This document shows positions 1 to 11,850 of a stretch of 64,000 nucleotides of DNA, one piece after another. The stretch lies in assembly GCA_014529385.2 (NCBI GenBank), contig CM043960.1, forward strand, positions 37,894,781 to 37,958,780, in the 5' to 3' direction. The notes under the pieces were generated by a model. It did not search any database, was not told the origin of the DNA, and saw only the letters and a program-made list of their open reading frames with translations. The stretch comes from Adiantum capillus-veneris. Taxonomy: Eukaryota; Streptophyta; Polypodiopsida; Polypodiales; Pteridaceae. The first letter of the stretch is position 1; each line of letters opens with the position of its first letter. Made by a program: the position numbers and the translations under genes.

Positions 1-980
1 CCATTGGGCACATTGATCTACTTCTGTAATATAAGTCTTGAGTAGATCGAGAATTGTTGGCTATTTCACTTTGGCAATCCGTTTGTGGGTGATAGACCGA
101 AGAGAAATTTAGCCGTGTACCTAAATTCTCCAAGAGACCCTCTCAAAAATTACTTGTCATTTGAGGATCTCTATCCGAAACTATTGATGTTGGCAAGCCA
201 TGGGGTTTAAAAATTTGGGATATGAAGAGAGTTGCCATTGTTGCGCCTTGATAGTCTTTTTGACAGGTATGAAATGTGCTTGTTTGCTAAACCTATCAAC
301 TATCGTCCATATTAACATGTTCCCGTGGATAGACTTGGGTAATCCAAAGATAAAATCCATGGATATGCTCTCCCATGGTGAATTAGGAATTGGCAATGGC
401 TGGAGTAGTCCATGTTGCTTCCCCCTATCATACTTGGTCTTTTGGCATACCACACATTTGGAAACATACTCTTGTATGTCCACTTTCATGGTAGGCCAAT
501 ATAAATACATCTCTACTCCTCGAAGAGTAAGTTGAATCCCTCTATGTCCCGCATAGGGAGGAGCATGAGACTCATACTTAAATTTCTCGCGAAGAGAGTG
601 AGTAACACATAGCCGATTGCCATGGAGAAGATAACCATCGTGCAAAGTGAATGGTTCTTCTTTCTTCCCTAAGGCAAGGGCTGAAATTACATCTTTAAAA
701 TCGGGTAGATAGCATACTCATCTATCATGGAGGATAGATCATTGTGAGTTTCTATGGACACTGCATTGGCCCTTGTCCATCGTGATAGTGTATCAGCTAC
801 TTGATTGTGCTTGCTAGCAATTGAGCAGTATGAAAATTGAATTGCAAAAGAAAATTTGTCCACCTCATTTGTTTGTCAGAGAGATTGGTTTGCGTCATGA
901 AGTACTTAAGACTTTGGTGATCCATTTGTAGGATGAATGGAGCCCCCAAAAGGTAGTGCTTCCATGTATCAAAGCATGAA
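1..980 (-). pseudogene. Integrase and RNase H tail of family A (broken)
   Basis: The ORF at 645-181 shows the integrase zinc-binding region (HAPPYAGHRG, then CVVCQ), the chromovirus spacer GLLQPLPIPNSPWESISMDF and the start of the catalytic core (WTIVDRFSKQAHFIPVKKT). Positions 180-1 carry the following core region with several stops, ending in a recognisable ILDLLKTYITEVDQ stretch at the edge. Positions 980-760 match the RNase H end that reads DHQSLKYFM in the sister copy. Stops and frameshifts make it non-functional. Confidence 0.8.
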
Positions 981-986
981 GGACCG

Positions 987-1570
987 CTAGTAGCTCCTTT
1001 TTGTAGATGCCCAAGACACGCTCATCAAATAAGGAGGCTTACTAGGCGGTGAGATCCCATGTAGAAGCTCTATATTATGGTCATCATCCCCTCGTTTTGG
1101 AGGTTTCTCTCTAGGGATGTCTTCGATAAAAACATCTTGGAATCCATTTACGAAATTAGAAAATTCTAATTCCTCTTGATTCCTATCATTTTTACCTAAA
1201 ACATTAGGATCATTAGTGGATTCCTTGACAAAAATCATGTACGCAAAAACCGAGTTTCATTGACTTATCAAAAGCAGGTGAATTTACAAGTGGTATAGTA
1301 CGACCAGACTCATTAGCAGCTATATACATACTCTTTTTCTTGCAGGTGAAGTAGATTCTCCTTTTAGGGAACTTTATGTTGGCATCCATGCGGTTGAACC
1401 ATGGTACCCCTAGGATAGCATCCTGATGTTGGAGAAGGGAGATGAAGAAATCTTCTTTGTCGACATAGCTTTAGACATGAAGCCTCAACTTCCCAATTAA
1501 GAGCATGACAAAGGCTTGTTGTCCCTTGAAAGCTCCATCAGTAGTGTGCACTTTTCCGCACATGTCGGAG
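987..1570 (-). pseudogene. Protease and pre-RT linker of family A (broken)
   Basis: Minus-strand reading gives SYVDKEDFFISLLQHQDAIL, then a GVPWFNRMDANIKFP stretch that matches the retropepsin C-terminal half of the copy at 47836-48261. The acidic linker at 1238-987 (FVNGFQDVFIEDIPREKPPK) normally leads into RT but runs into RNase H sequence instead. The catalytic DSGA-type half of the protease lies upstream of 1570 and is missing. Confidence 0.75.
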
Positions 1571-1734
1571 GCTGGGAACTTGCCTATGCACTGTGTGCAA
1601 GCCTCGATTGGCTACAAGCACACAACTAGACAATCCTAGCAAGCTCAAAGAAACAATGATGTGTCACTCACCACTCAATGCTTCCGTCGTGAAGGATCCT
1701 GTACTAAAGGAGTCGTCGCCGATGCCGCCACAAT

Positions 1735-1812
<78 letters not shown>

Positions 1813-4442
1813 CACCTTCAAACATACATACACACTTGAGCACACGAAGGAGGAGAAGACAAAGATGGAACAAGAGCACTTCTTAGCTTACACCTCAAAG
1901 AATGAGGATTTTTAAGTCAAATGGACCTTTTAAAAGATTTTGATCCATTCACACATGGGCGCCCATAGTGGTCGGTCGTTGCAAAACTACTGGTAAAATA
2001 AGTGGTGCGCCTCTCATTGGTGATCAACTACACACCTATTGGACCGACAAGCCCGGTCCATGACTCAATCAAATAAATAATAAGGCGTCCGTCCTCAAAG
2101 GCGATAGGGTGTCTGTAAGGGTTAACATGCCCCCCTTCCTGATGTAGATTCCATCCTCGGAAGCTATTGAGATGAAGCTCGTTCATCGAGGTGGAAGAGC
2201 ATCTGAGGTTGAATGTTCTTAGCCTTCTTCAATCACTGCAAAATCAACCAAAATTGGCATAGTAATTGCATTCTCATAAAAAGTTAAAAAGCATATGTAG
2301 TTGTAGGCACACAAATTGATTGGTAACAGAATATTAAACAATTTGTTAGCAGTAAAAACATTAAATTGTAATATAATCAAACGCATAAGCAGTCGTAAAG
2401 GTCAAAAAAATAAACAAGTCTGGGGTTGCTAATTTAACGGTCTAGAGGCCCTACAGGTCAACTATTAATACCATGGGCAAGCTTCTCAATTCTCTCTGAT
2501 CAATTAAGTTATTTAATCATGAGAGCAAAGTATTTCATGTCCGAGGACTGAATAGAGGCTATACCTAGAAGACCTTATAGTTAATCTACGATAAAAGGAA
2601 TTGCTCATGAATCATCTCCTGACTTATTCCCTTTTCTTTGACCCCCCAAAGTTTTCTCACATTGATTCAATTTTGATGTGTGTGCTTATTTTGTATGCCT
2701 TTGGGCTTTTTGCTTTTCAAGGAAAACCGCCTACACTGGGAACCTCTAGGGCTCCAGTACCATAGGCAATACATGTGAGTGAATTATCAAATCAAGCTGG
2801 GATTTCTCTTCCAGCTTAAGATTTTACATTTTGGCACTTTTGATTTATTTATTTTTGTCATTGCATTTCAATTTTGAAGTTTGGGGGGTCATATGACATT
2901 GTTTTGCTCCCCAGGCTCATCACACCAATAAACTCCCTTTCTGATACTTAAGTTAACGGTCAATAGGGACTAAGCTCACTAGAAAGCCCTAGTACATTGC
3001 ACACAATGCTGCCTAAATCAAATTAAGAACCTAAAGTAACCATTGATTATTAGGAAGGCATTCCCCATGGTATTAAGAGAAGATCTCTAACTTCTAACTT
3101 GGTCAAACTAGCTTAATCAGACTGCTTGATTCTTCAACCTAGACAAGGGATTATGATAGAAAATCATATAGAATCTAATGTTTAATCTAAGAAATGTGTT
3201 GAATATTGTGCTAAAAATCACATTTAAAGCAGACAAACATTGATGCTAAAAAGAAAACAAGATGCAATGCTAATGGACAAGAAACACCTGTTCGTGTTGA
3301 TGATCGTGCTCGATGTGAAGAGTGAACGAGAAAAAGATTCCATGAAGTTCAAAATTCCAAGAATCGCAATGTGTTCCTATACACACTAGAAAACACAAGG
3401 AATACCTCTAGGCGACACATTAGTGGGAAGAGGCACCAACCTTTATTGAACACAATCAAACAACATAAGGAACCCTAACCTAATTATTTGCACCCTCCTA
3501 GAGAGTCAAGGGAACAGGATATTGAATAGATGGGTGGGTAGCCCTAGGTCTAAACCCCTATCCTCGTCATCATCGAGAAAAACAAAGTCATCATCCGTGA
3601 GACCATACATGCCATCCGTGTAATCATGTAACTCTTACTCATCATTAGAGGCACAAATGTTCACTAAGAACGTCACCAGACGTCTATAGTCATCTTGGTC
3701 AAGAGGGTAAGCTTGTGCAATCGGAGAGACGTCCTCTACTAAGTATGGATCAGTCGTAGTCAAGAGACATATCAGCCATTCTAATTCCTCAAAATCCCTC
3801 TCACGTGCTAGCGTATCTACCAAGTCCCATTCACAGGCAAGCATCAGGTAACTATGTGAAACACTTGTGAAAAGTAAAGAGGGTACCTCTCACCCAAGGT
3901 AGGAGTGGATGACTCTAGCATACTAGCCATATCTATACACATAGATAGATGATGGTTAGTGTGCAAATATTATAAGGTTCATGTTAAAAGGTCGTGTCGT
4001 TGTGCATATTGTGTTGTTATGATTTTGGGTCATGTACTAGAACTTGTAGGTTTCCAACTTTTTGTTTGGGGGCTCTTGCTCTTTTACTTTTTTAATTTTT
4101 GTTTTCTTGAGTATAGGGCTATAATATACATTCCCTAAGATTGGAAGATTGAGAGGTCGGGGAGGAAAGTTAAGAAGCGAGAAAGTGAATGATGGATGTC
4201 AGCAAACCTTTTGGAACGATGTCGTCACCTTTTGAAGCCAATTGTTCCAAGTTGTTATGGGTGAGACTTTGATCAATAGTTTTTGACCGCCGTACGTTTC
4301 ATCTAGTTACAAGGGTGGTAAGGTACTCTCCGATGATTTTATTTGCAACATTGTTGTAGGTGGTGGACTTACAACGGAAAGTCAAATTCTTTCTTGTTTG
4401 TATGAATTTGTACAATGGTAGGTGGAGGTTGTGTTGAAGCTT
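1571..4442. other. Unassigned AT-rich repeat-derived stretch
   Basis: There is no convincing gene. At about 2116-2128 the plus strand reads GGTTAACATGCCCCCCTT, whose complement looks like a purine tract followed by TGTTAACC. That is compatible with the 3' LTR start of another minus-strand retroelement lying to the left of 2128. I could not find the partner LTR. A 69-codon minus ORF at 3844-3635 is acidic (VDTLARERDFEELEW) and extends through a stop into more acidic residues, but I do not recognise it. The rest shows only AT-rich sequence and short ORFs. Confidence 0.4.
1736..1810. repeat. (CT)n microsatellite, about 37 units
   Basis: Uninterrupted CT dinucleotides over 75 bp. Short ORFs across it (poly-Ser-Leu on one strand, poly-Arg-Glu on the other) are artefacts of the repeat. 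Confidence 0.97.
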
Positions 4443-4736
4443 CTATTTTTGTATATGAACTACATGAAGAGCAAGAAGCTTCATTTTTTTTCCTATAATT
4501 GAGCCGAACGAAACAAGTCGTTCTCGCTTGGGTACCCACACTAACTCTGGATCAGGTGTATAGTGTTCTGTGATCTTTCCCTTCCCACGATCTTCAATCG
4601 GCTTTACCCTTACAGGATTTGACTCACATGGATTAGATGAGAGGTAAGAACATAGTTTACATTTTTGCACCCAGATTTGATCATTCCCTTCATAGTAGCC
4701 TTGGGATTTTAATAGTCTTTTAGGAATCCAACGCAA
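4443..4736 (-). pseudogene. GyB tail ORF with WIPK/WVQK/WVPK motifs
   Basis: The 97-codon ORF holds RWIPKRL, IWVQKCKL and VWVPKRERL at roughly 20-45 residue intervals, with lysine- and proline-rich spacers. GyA has the same kind of motifs (KIWVQKAQ, MWVPKTS) at the end of its post-integrase protease-like ORF. I do not know a function. The repeated Trp-hydrophobic-Pro/Gln-Lys units suggest a conserved peptide motif of this element group rather than chance. Confidence 0.45.
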
Positions 4737-4938
4737 CGTTTTTCTACATCTCTTGGAGCGAGTGGGGCATCTCTTACATGGCTCCTATTTTTTAGCATCG
4801 GCAATGGTCGCTAAAGAAGCTTTAGGGACCCACTTGTATGTTTTCTTCCTTATATTAGAATGGGTCTTGTGTGTCTCAAGCTTTGTCTCAACCATAGAAG
4901 TTGAAGCTCTAGAGAGTTGGGCTATTGGGACATATGGT

Positions 4939-5337
4939 TCAAACCTCTTGGACATGCATTGTTTTGGGTTTTATTTGCTCAAGAGGTAATATCTCAGGGA
5001 CTATGGCTTGAGTGGCAGGGCTAAGAGTTGGTTTCTGTGTTGTCACACTCCATGTCCCCCAATCAATAGTGCATTTGGTCGCTAACATCCACGTGCGTCC
5101 TAGGTTTATATTACCTTCCATAGTTCCAGCAAGCATGACCAGAAAGTTTTGAGCTACAACCTCGTTGTCATAACTGACAAAAGTGTGTCGGATTCCAAAA
5201 ACCGTAGTTTTTTTCTTATTGATACCCTTGACTTGGATATTACTCTCAGATAGAGATGGCTTTCCCAGCTGACACCACACTCCATATGACAACATATTAT
5301 ATTTAGCACCCATGTCCAATAAGGCGTTATATAGCAC
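4939..5337 (-). pseudogene. Retropepsin-like domain downstream of integrase (GyB)
   Basis: The 132-residue ORF starts with ALLDMGAKYNMLSYGVW, which resembles the DTGA/DSGA active-site strand and following turn of a retropepsin. About 75 residues later NINLGRTWM resembles the ILGRPWM strand near the end of such proteases. Its position after integrase is unexpected, because Ty3 elements normally carry one protease between gag and RT. The same arrangement is seen in GyA at 22060-22818. The Thr/Ser after the catalytic Asp is replaced by Met, so activity is doubtful. The family call rests on these motifs only. Confidence 0.5.
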
Positions 5338-5513
5338 TTTCCCTTAGGTGCTATTTAGCTCAATAGGGTATTGTAGAGGTGTGTCAGAGTCCAACCAATC
5401 ATCCTATGTTTCAACGTGAAATGCATGTGTAACTCCAAGGTTGGCCTCTCGTTGGTATCTTACGTGTTTTTGTCGCTCCTTAGCCTCAGCTTGAGCTTGT
5501 ATCTTTTTTAATT

Positions 5514-5735
5514 CTATTTGGCCTTGGCTGGCTTTTTGTGATGAATGGCACATAGCTTCTCTTGGCTTAAAAGATCATAGTATCTTTTAAATTTACTCCC
5601 ATTAAGGAATCCAACAGTTTCAACTCCATCAAGAGTTTCCACACGAAGGGTACGTTGTGGGGTGATCTTGCATACTCTATATGGTCCTTTTCTCACATAT
5701 TTCAACTTTTTCTTCTCATTTTGCACTCCATACAT
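5514..5735 (-). pseudogene. Integrase C-terminal domain of GyB
   Basis: The segment reads KLKYVRKGPYRVCKITPQRT and then LNGSKFKRYYDLL. This is the small beta-barrel typical of Ty3 integrase tails (GPY-type: GPYRV followed by a strand and the NGxxLKRYY ending). It lies in a different frame from the catalytic core upstream, so at least one frameshift or stop separates them. Confidence 0.75.
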
Positions 5736-5987
5736 AAGGACTTATCCTCAACCTTGATATCTTTTTTCTTTAGATGACGGTCAAACCATTTCTTCCTCCT
5801 GTCTTTCTCCACAAGTGCATTTTGCACAGCCAATTGCCTTTCTTCATCTAACCTCTCAAGGATATATAAACGCTCAACTAAAGGGTTACCATCCCAACCT
5901 TCTTGTGAAGCTACCTATAAACTAGGAATTACAAACTCCCATGGCATAACTGCTTCTTGGCCATATACCTTTTTGAATGGTGTACAA

Positions 5988-6613
5988 TTAATAGCCACTT
6001 TGTAAGAAGTACGATAAGCCCATAGAGCTGATGTCAGCTAGCTTCAAATCCCAATCTGTGAGATGAGCTTCCACTATTTTGGTCAAAATAGAAATTAAAG
6101 TCTTGTTAGTGCTCTCAACTTGGCCATTTGCTTGTGGGTAATACGGTGTAGACTTATGGTGAGCTATCATGAAGTTTGTTGTGAGTTCCTTTATCAGTCC
6201 ATTTATAAAATGAGTACCATTGTCACTCACAATTTCAAAGGGACAACCAATTCTTGTAATAACGTTCTCAAAGAGAAACTTGGCAGTTGACCTTGCATCA
6301 GCCTTGCGTGTTGCCCTAGCTTCCACCCACTTTGTCACATAGTCAGTGGCAATGCCAATATATCGAGATTGAGTGTTACAAGTTGCCAAACTAATTGGGC
6401 CTACAAAGTCTAAACCCCATTTTTCAAATGGTTGAGTCACTTTAACAGGATGTAAGGGCATCTTATCCTTTTGTTGTGTGATCTTGTAACATTGGCATTC
6501 ATCACACCCTTTTACAAAATGTGATGCGTCATTGAATAAGGTAGGCCACCAATAGCTTGATTGCAACACCTTTCTAGCAGGTAGCTCCCTTGAGAAATAT
6601 CCTTCGGCTATAC
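5988..6613 (-). pseudogene. Integrase zinc-binding end and catalytic core of GyB
   Basis: The part reads YWWPTLFNDASHFVKGCDEC (end of the H2C2 zinc-binding region), then the rve core. Acidic residues fall in WGLDFVGPI and IVSDNGTHF, and the third sits in QANGQVESTNKTL. This matches the D, D35E layout of retroviral-type integrases, which join LTR cDNA to host DNA. The N-terminal zinc-binding histidines lie on the other side of the GyA and Copia insertions. The C-terminal end drifts out of frame near 5990. It belongs with the non-chromodomain (Tat/Athila-like) plant Ty3 group by sequence feel. Confidence 0.85.
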
Positions 6614-7544
6614 TGTTAGCAACAAGCTAACACGGATACCACGAATACCATTTTTTGGAGCTCTCATTGTAAAACACTTATTGTTTTTGATAAATCGAGA
6701 ATATCATAACTCCTATTTTTTGGATAAACCTTGTAATTAATGATCCGGGGCTACAAGCTTCCAGATTGTATCAACCTGTCATTACCTATCTTTAGTTAGA
6801 GCTCTCAGATTATTAGTTTTGACCACCAAAAACCTTGGCTAAGGTATAAAATCCAATTTCTGTAAGTTATTTGTAAGTCTTGGATAATAAAATACACAGG
6901 GTGAACTAACGACACTCACTTCTCTCCTTCTAGCGCTTCCTACTCCCTCCCCGATTGCCACATTGCAGTCGCGTTTATTGCATTGCAACGACAGGTAAGA
7001 GCTCTACGCATTGACACAAACACATCACAGTATTTTGTGGCTTTTGGCGTCACCGACCCGTGGCCTAATTTTATCATAAGTAGGAATTTACACTTCAAAA
7101 TCAAAACCTAAGCATAAACGGGGTATTGGGGCATCATTGTTAAGCATTTAGGTGCATTCTGGGTCGAAAACGACTAGGTCAAAAATCCACTGCTGTTAAT
7201 AATCGCAATTTTGGCACTTGACCTAAAGTGGGGTTTGAGACCATAAGCATGTGTGCTTAGGTATTATAAACATGTCCTAGAAGTTTTGTTGTGTTTGGAT
7301 GTCATTTGATGCTGTAACGGATGTGATTCGTTTGCCGATGAGCGATTGGCTTTTGGTGATTTCAGTCACTTGAGTGTAGCTTGAGTTAGATGCGAGTTGT
7401 TAGTTGTTATCCGAGAGACTGGAAACCTCTTGTAGCCTCTATGCACTAGTCGAATCAGCTTCATCCCATGGAATGACAATTTAATTGTGGTTCTTACTAA
7501 AACTACAATAAGATAGGATAGTGCGGTTAAACTCGCGTCCCACA
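6614..7544 (+). repeat. GyA 5' LTR
   Basis: The 931-bp LTR matches 28295-29223 from end to end. It supplies the promoter and polyadenylation signals of the element, though I did not fix a TATA box. At 7195 it contains GTTAATAATCGCAATT, which is half of the palindrome repeated in the leader and the 3' region. Confidence 0.93.
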
Positions 7545-7546
7545 TT

Positions 7547-7567
7547 TGGCGCCCTTGTCGGGGATCG
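7547..7567 (+). other. GyA primer binding site (tRNA-Asp type)
   Basis: TGGCGCCCTTGTCGGGGA and the following TCG match the complement of the plant tRNA-Asp 3' end at 19 of 21 positions as I recall that tRNA. The site starts 2 bp after the LTR. tRNA-Asp priming is known for Athila-type Ty3 elements. Confidence 0.85.
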
Positions 7568-9518
7568 AAGAGACCTAAACTAGGGAAAAACACGAGCATC
7601 TTGTGAAGTTATTCTTTAACTTCTTCTAGGATCTCCTAGAGTAAAAACTTTCTTTTAGAAACCGCATAGCTTAAGATTGTCGTCTTTTGCTATGTAGAGG
7701 TAGCTTGGAAGTAATCATACTTGTCGAGTGCCTTTAGGATTGTAGGATTGTAAAATTAGATTAGGATTTTAAGAATGATTGATAGACGAGACAAGTTTTA
7801 AGATCAATGCTCAGGAAATCATAAAAAACAAGAAAACGAGTGTTTGTAGACACTTTCCACAACCCCATTGCATGAGAATCTAGGAGTAGGGTAAGTAGGA
7901 TCCGAGGTGGATTTCAGGACATTGCCCTCTCCAAAAGAATCATTGTGAGTTGTATTTGAGTTGCAGAATTTCAGGTCTATGGCTGGAAATAGCACGAAAA
8001 GACTCCAAACCACTCAATCCGATTGGAGAGTATGCTTAAAAGTTGTATGCACCAGTGGATAAGTTCAAGGACACTTTGAGGTAAAAATTTTAAGAGTATT
8101 TACTTTTTCTTGACATTTTAAGCCAAATTAAGTTTTGACTTGATTAATAGGCTTAAAATAACTCATGAAATGACTGTCCACCCATGAAGAAGGTGCAAAA
8201 AATTGTTCATTTTGGGCATAAAGTAAATAATCGTGATTATTTACTTTTAGCTCAAATTTGACTAAGGTTGATACCAATGACTCATTGCATGTGTATAAAC
8301 AACGTTTGTAAAGGCACAAAAGATTTGGATCACCAAACTGACAAAAAACTGGGAAAAAACTAAAGTTTGTACTGAGTTTCTGAAACTTGAGTGTAAATTG
8401 GGAAAAAATTTGTCCAAACTTGATGAAAATTGATTCATAGGCTTGTATTGATATGATATACATATGTCCATGCTCAGTTGACCAAAAAGATGCAAAAATT
8501 TATCAGAAGTAAATAATCGCGATTATTTACATCTGCCCCATTTTTCAACTTTTTTGACAAGTTAGCATACCACTAGTTTTACCATGTTGTAATAAGCCCA
8601 CAAACCAAATTTGGTGAGATTTGAATCTTTGCATTGAAAATTGTGACCAAAATTGCAAAGTTAGTCTGCGAACAGAAAACTGATGACCATTTGATCAAAA
8701 TTAGTCCAAACATGATGAAACTTGGCTAGAGACTTTAAGTTGAAGTGCTTAACAGATCTATGTCAAGATTGGGACAAAAACTTGCAAAAAAATAGCCAGA
8801 GTAAATAATCGCGATTATTTACATCTGCTTCAAAATTTGGTAATCTTGCATATTTTAGCATACCACAAGGTCAAGCATATCAAGTAAACCATACAAATCA
8901 ATTTTATTGAAATTTGAATTACAAAAGTGAGACTTAAGCCAGATTCTTGAAATCAGAGTCTGCAGACACAAAACAATTGATAAACTTGAAAAGATTTCGT
9001 CCAAACTTGTTGAAACTTGTCCAAGGACCTAAACAGGTTGTACACTTGGCAAATCAAGCCAAAAAGTGTAAAAAACTGACAAAAGTAAATAATTGCGATT
9101 ATTTACTACTGCTACACAGAGCCACCCATTTTGACCTTTGGGCTTGCACAGTGTTAGACCAACATAATACAAAGCCATTGGAAAAATTTTGGATTCAATC
9201 GGATCCAAATTGGTACATGTTCACTCAATTTTTGAGTTGCAGATTAGTCCTTTGATTTTTTCCAAAGTCGAGTTTGAAAATTGCAACGGTTGACTCAATT
9301 AGCACTATTTGCAGTGATACATATAGAACAATCACAATAGTTAGCAAAAATTATATTGTCATTTTGAAAGAATAGCTAACTTGATCAAATTTGTACAGGA
9401 ATCAAGTTGAAGACAAGGAATCGGTAGCTTGACAGAAAGTGCAATCCAGTCAAGTGGAAGAAATTGACAACAAGTCAATCCAAAGGTAAGTACTCTATCC
9501 AGGGCTTTACAAGTCGAT
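7568..9518 (+). other. GyA 5' leader, long and noncoding
   Basis: About 1.95 kb between primer site and gag has no coherent ORF. From about 8050 onward it is built of degenerate units of roughly 290 bp. Each unit carries phrases like CCAAACTTGATGAAA and a central palindrome. The element's RNA packaging signal would be expected in this region, but the sequence does not show which part. Confidence 0.7.
8223..9106. repeat. Four palindromes at about 290-bp spacing (GyA leader)
   Basis: The core TAAATAATCGCGATTATTTA, extended by G and C to a 22-bp perfect palindrome, occurs at 8223-8244 (one mismatch), 8509-8530, 8801-8822 and 9085-9106 (one mismatch). The spacings are 286, 292 and 284 bp. The sequence around each copy is much less conserved than the palindrome itself, which suggests selection or recent homogenisation of the site. 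Confidence 0.95.
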
Positions 9519-11169
9519 ATGAACCTTAGATCTGGTCGTGTACTAGGAAATCAGGGCATACTTGGAGAAACCTCCATTAGAGTATCCACTGAAGAAAGCG
9601 TGAATCAAGGCAATTCCTTGCACACTATCCCTGAAGAAGTCTCATACGCTTTTTCTGATTCGACGTCTGAAATGTCTTCCTATTTTGACTCACTTGAAAA
9701 TTGGAACGACAATGCGCTATAAGCATATACTCTCTTTTTATAAGATTAATCGCCATGAAGCTCAGGTTTACCTGGATCCTAATGAAGAGTATGCTATTCG
9801 CATTGATGACCGTGGTATTGAGTTTGAAGAGGAGATCAGGGCAAACAAACAAGTAAAAATGTACATGGATAGAAACGGAACTCATTATTTACAAGTCGAA
9901 GACCCTGACGTGATAGACAAATGGGGGTTAGAAGTAGATACTATAATTCTAGATATGGCCGCAAAAGAAGGACCACCAACATTAGAATTTGAGGGATACA
10001 ATCAAGTTGATTTGAAGCCTTTGAAACGGCTTAGTTTTGATAATCCTAGGATCGGACTCTATTGTTGGGGGGATAGAAACGTAAAAGATCTCCTGTGGAC
10101 TTCGCATGCCAAATCAGGACAGCTGACGGCCATGAAGATCATCTATATCTTCAAGATCAAAGAAAAGGGGCCAACAGATCTATCAATCTACGTGTTTAGG
10201 GATTGTTATAACAACAACTTTGTTATGATGACTCCTGAGGAGGTAGAAAAAACCAAATACCAAGGGTATTCCATAAGGGATTGGATATTGGGACAAGGAC
10301 AAGAAACAATTCCAAGAGATGAACACCGTGAGAGATCATCTGAGAGTAATGTTAAGAAACTAGAAACCACCTCATCACACAGAAAACCAGGTGACACTAA
10401 GGCCAGTCTAGGGCTACACGAGTCACTATTTCCAACAGACTGGTTTGAAGGACTCGAAACAGGACCAACTGCAAGGAGACTGGGAGTCGAACCAAATAGA
10501 CACGTTAGACCAGCTGATTTTCAAAAATGGGTCAGAAAGTACAGTGGATCTGGGGATCCATTTGACCACTTAGCAAGCTTTAAGCAAGTGCTAAGAGCAG
10601 AATGCATATTCGATTTTCATACTCAATTCAAGGGGTTTGGAGTGACATTAGAAGGAAAAGCATTGACATGGTTCCAAAACATTCCACCAAGGTCAATCAT
10701 GGACTTAAACACATTAGCTCAAGGATTTGTAGCTGCTTATTCCAAAACGGGGATCAAAGACAATATTGTATCTCAAATCTACAGCTTTAAACAGAAACAT
10801 AATGAGTCTGTTAGGGATTGTGCAACTCGAATGAAACAACACATTGCCAGATGCCCAGGGCTAGAGATACCTGCAAAAGAACGACTAGTGTCATTTTTTC
10901 TAGACGGACTGCTAAATAAAGAGCTTCACGCTATACTGTATAGCAAGAAGCATACAACTTTCGAAGAGTGTGTCTCATATATTATTGACTTAGGAGACAA
11001 TTGTGATATTTTCAACGAAGAAGATGTCCCTAAGGATAACCAAAGTGAGAAAATAGCATCCACTAAACCAGCACAAGTGGGAATAGCTACTGCAGCACCA
11101 CTTTCATCCATAGAAGACATGCTCAAAAGGATGAATGGCATGATGAATAACTGCAAAAAGCACCTATAA
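9519..11169 (+). pseudogene. GyA gag (capsid region), frameshifted near 9700
   Basis: The first ORF (9519-9722, MNLRSGRVLG) runs into a second frame (9685-11169). Around residues 270-400 of the second frame is a classical plant Ty3 capsid domain: YSGSGDPFDHLASFKQVLRA, then GFGVTLEGKALTWFQNIPP and a long helical stretch ending in RLVSFFLDGLLNKELHAIL. This matches the Retrotrans_gag family. Upstream lies about 250 residues of N-terminal extension that I do not recognise (YLDPNEEYAIRIDDRGIEF and similar). Gag forms the cytoplasmic particle that packages element RNA. The frameshift between the two parts disables it here. Confidence 0.85.
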
Positions 11170-11850
11170 GGGGACCAAGACAAGGGATACCTCAACAGGG
11201 ACAACCAATTAGACCGCAGAAATGGTGTGCAATCGAGGGTAAATGGACCAACCATGAGACCAATGAGTGCTATTTCCGACCAAAGTATGATGGGAATGTT
11301 CAATGCGTGCCCATGAGGCCACAAAGACAACCCATGTACAGATACCAGCCTAGCACGGCACCAGCTCAAAGACCACCGATGGGTATGGAAAGACCTCAAT
11401 CCATGTTGGGTCAACAACATCCGTATCCATGACATAATGCAATTCCTGTAAAGTACATGCATTCAGTAGGAGTCATACATGAACAAGCACTAGTGCCTGC
11501 TACACCCTATGCTGAGCCTAGTTCATCTACAATAATAGTAGAAGGAGATTGGTATAATTCACATCCACCACCAATGGAAGAACCTGTGACTTATTCTCCA
11601 CCAGAGCTTGCACCAATGTATTATATGGGTAATCAAGGTGCTAGACCTCCTATGGTAAGACCCATTATTAAGCCAAGAACGGGAAACTATCATAATTGTG
11701 GTGCAGATGATCATTAGAAAAATGAATGTCCAGAGCCTGACAAAAACCTCAAGCCGATTGAAGCTTATTGCGTACAATGTTGCAAAAAGGGAGGACACTT
11801 CCCAAAAGATTGTCCTGAAAATCCTTTGACAAGGGAAAAACAGTAGTAAA
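11170..11850 (+). pseudogene. GyA gag C-terminus with zinc knuckles
   Basis: After the stop at 11167-11169 a proline-rich stretch (11457-11717) leads to two CCHC-like knuckles near 11688-11815. The first reads YHNCGADDH and then NEC, so its first Cys is Tyr and a stop replaces a residue. The second reads CVQCCKKGGHFPKDC, one residue longer than the standard spacing. Such knuckles bind nucleic acid in the nucleocapsid part of gag. Confidence 0.7.

Larger units (their letters stand above)
1..1570 (-). mobile_element. Family A chromovirus fragment lacking the RT core
   Basis: Read on the minus strand this piece runs protease, RT N-terminal linker, RNase H tail and integrase, and continues off the left edge. 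It is collinear with the better copy at 44633-50094. Near 1027 the sequence jumps from the part matching about 46710 to the part matching about 47640, so roughly 0.93 kb holding the RT catalytic core is absent. Stops and frameshifts break every domain. The match stops near 1570 inside the protease, so gag and the LTR are not present in this piece. It cannot be autonomous. Confidence 0.85.
4443..6613 (-). mobile_element. GyB Ty3/gypsy element, 3' coding segment
   Basis: This is the downstream part of an old minus-strand Ty3 element that resumes on the far side of GyA and the Copia element. The order in transcription direction is integrase (6613-5988), integrase C-terminus (5735-5514), protease-like domain (5337-4939) and a tail with WIPK, IWVQK and WVPK motifs (4736-4443). 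The reading frame at 6613 joins that of 34364 through the 14-bp islet at 29224-29237. No 3' LTR could be recognised to the left. Confidence 0.8.

Noticed and set aside
200-535. Plus-strand ORF of 111 codons
   Set aside because: It is the antisense of the family A integrase and has no motif of its own.
1593-1915. Ser/Leu-rich and Arg/Glu-rich ORFs over CT and GA tracts (also at 35117-35373, 35581-35948, 41768-42085)
   Set aside because: They are translations of dinucleotide repeats, not genes.
3635-3844. Small acidic minus-strand ORF as a gene
   Set aside because: It is short and has no motif, promoter or recognisable neighbour. It is mentioned only in the description of the stretch.
8223-9106. 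Regularly spaced palindromes as a CRISPR array
   Set aside because: The spacing is about 290 bp, the genome is that of a plant, and the units lie in a retrotransposon leader.
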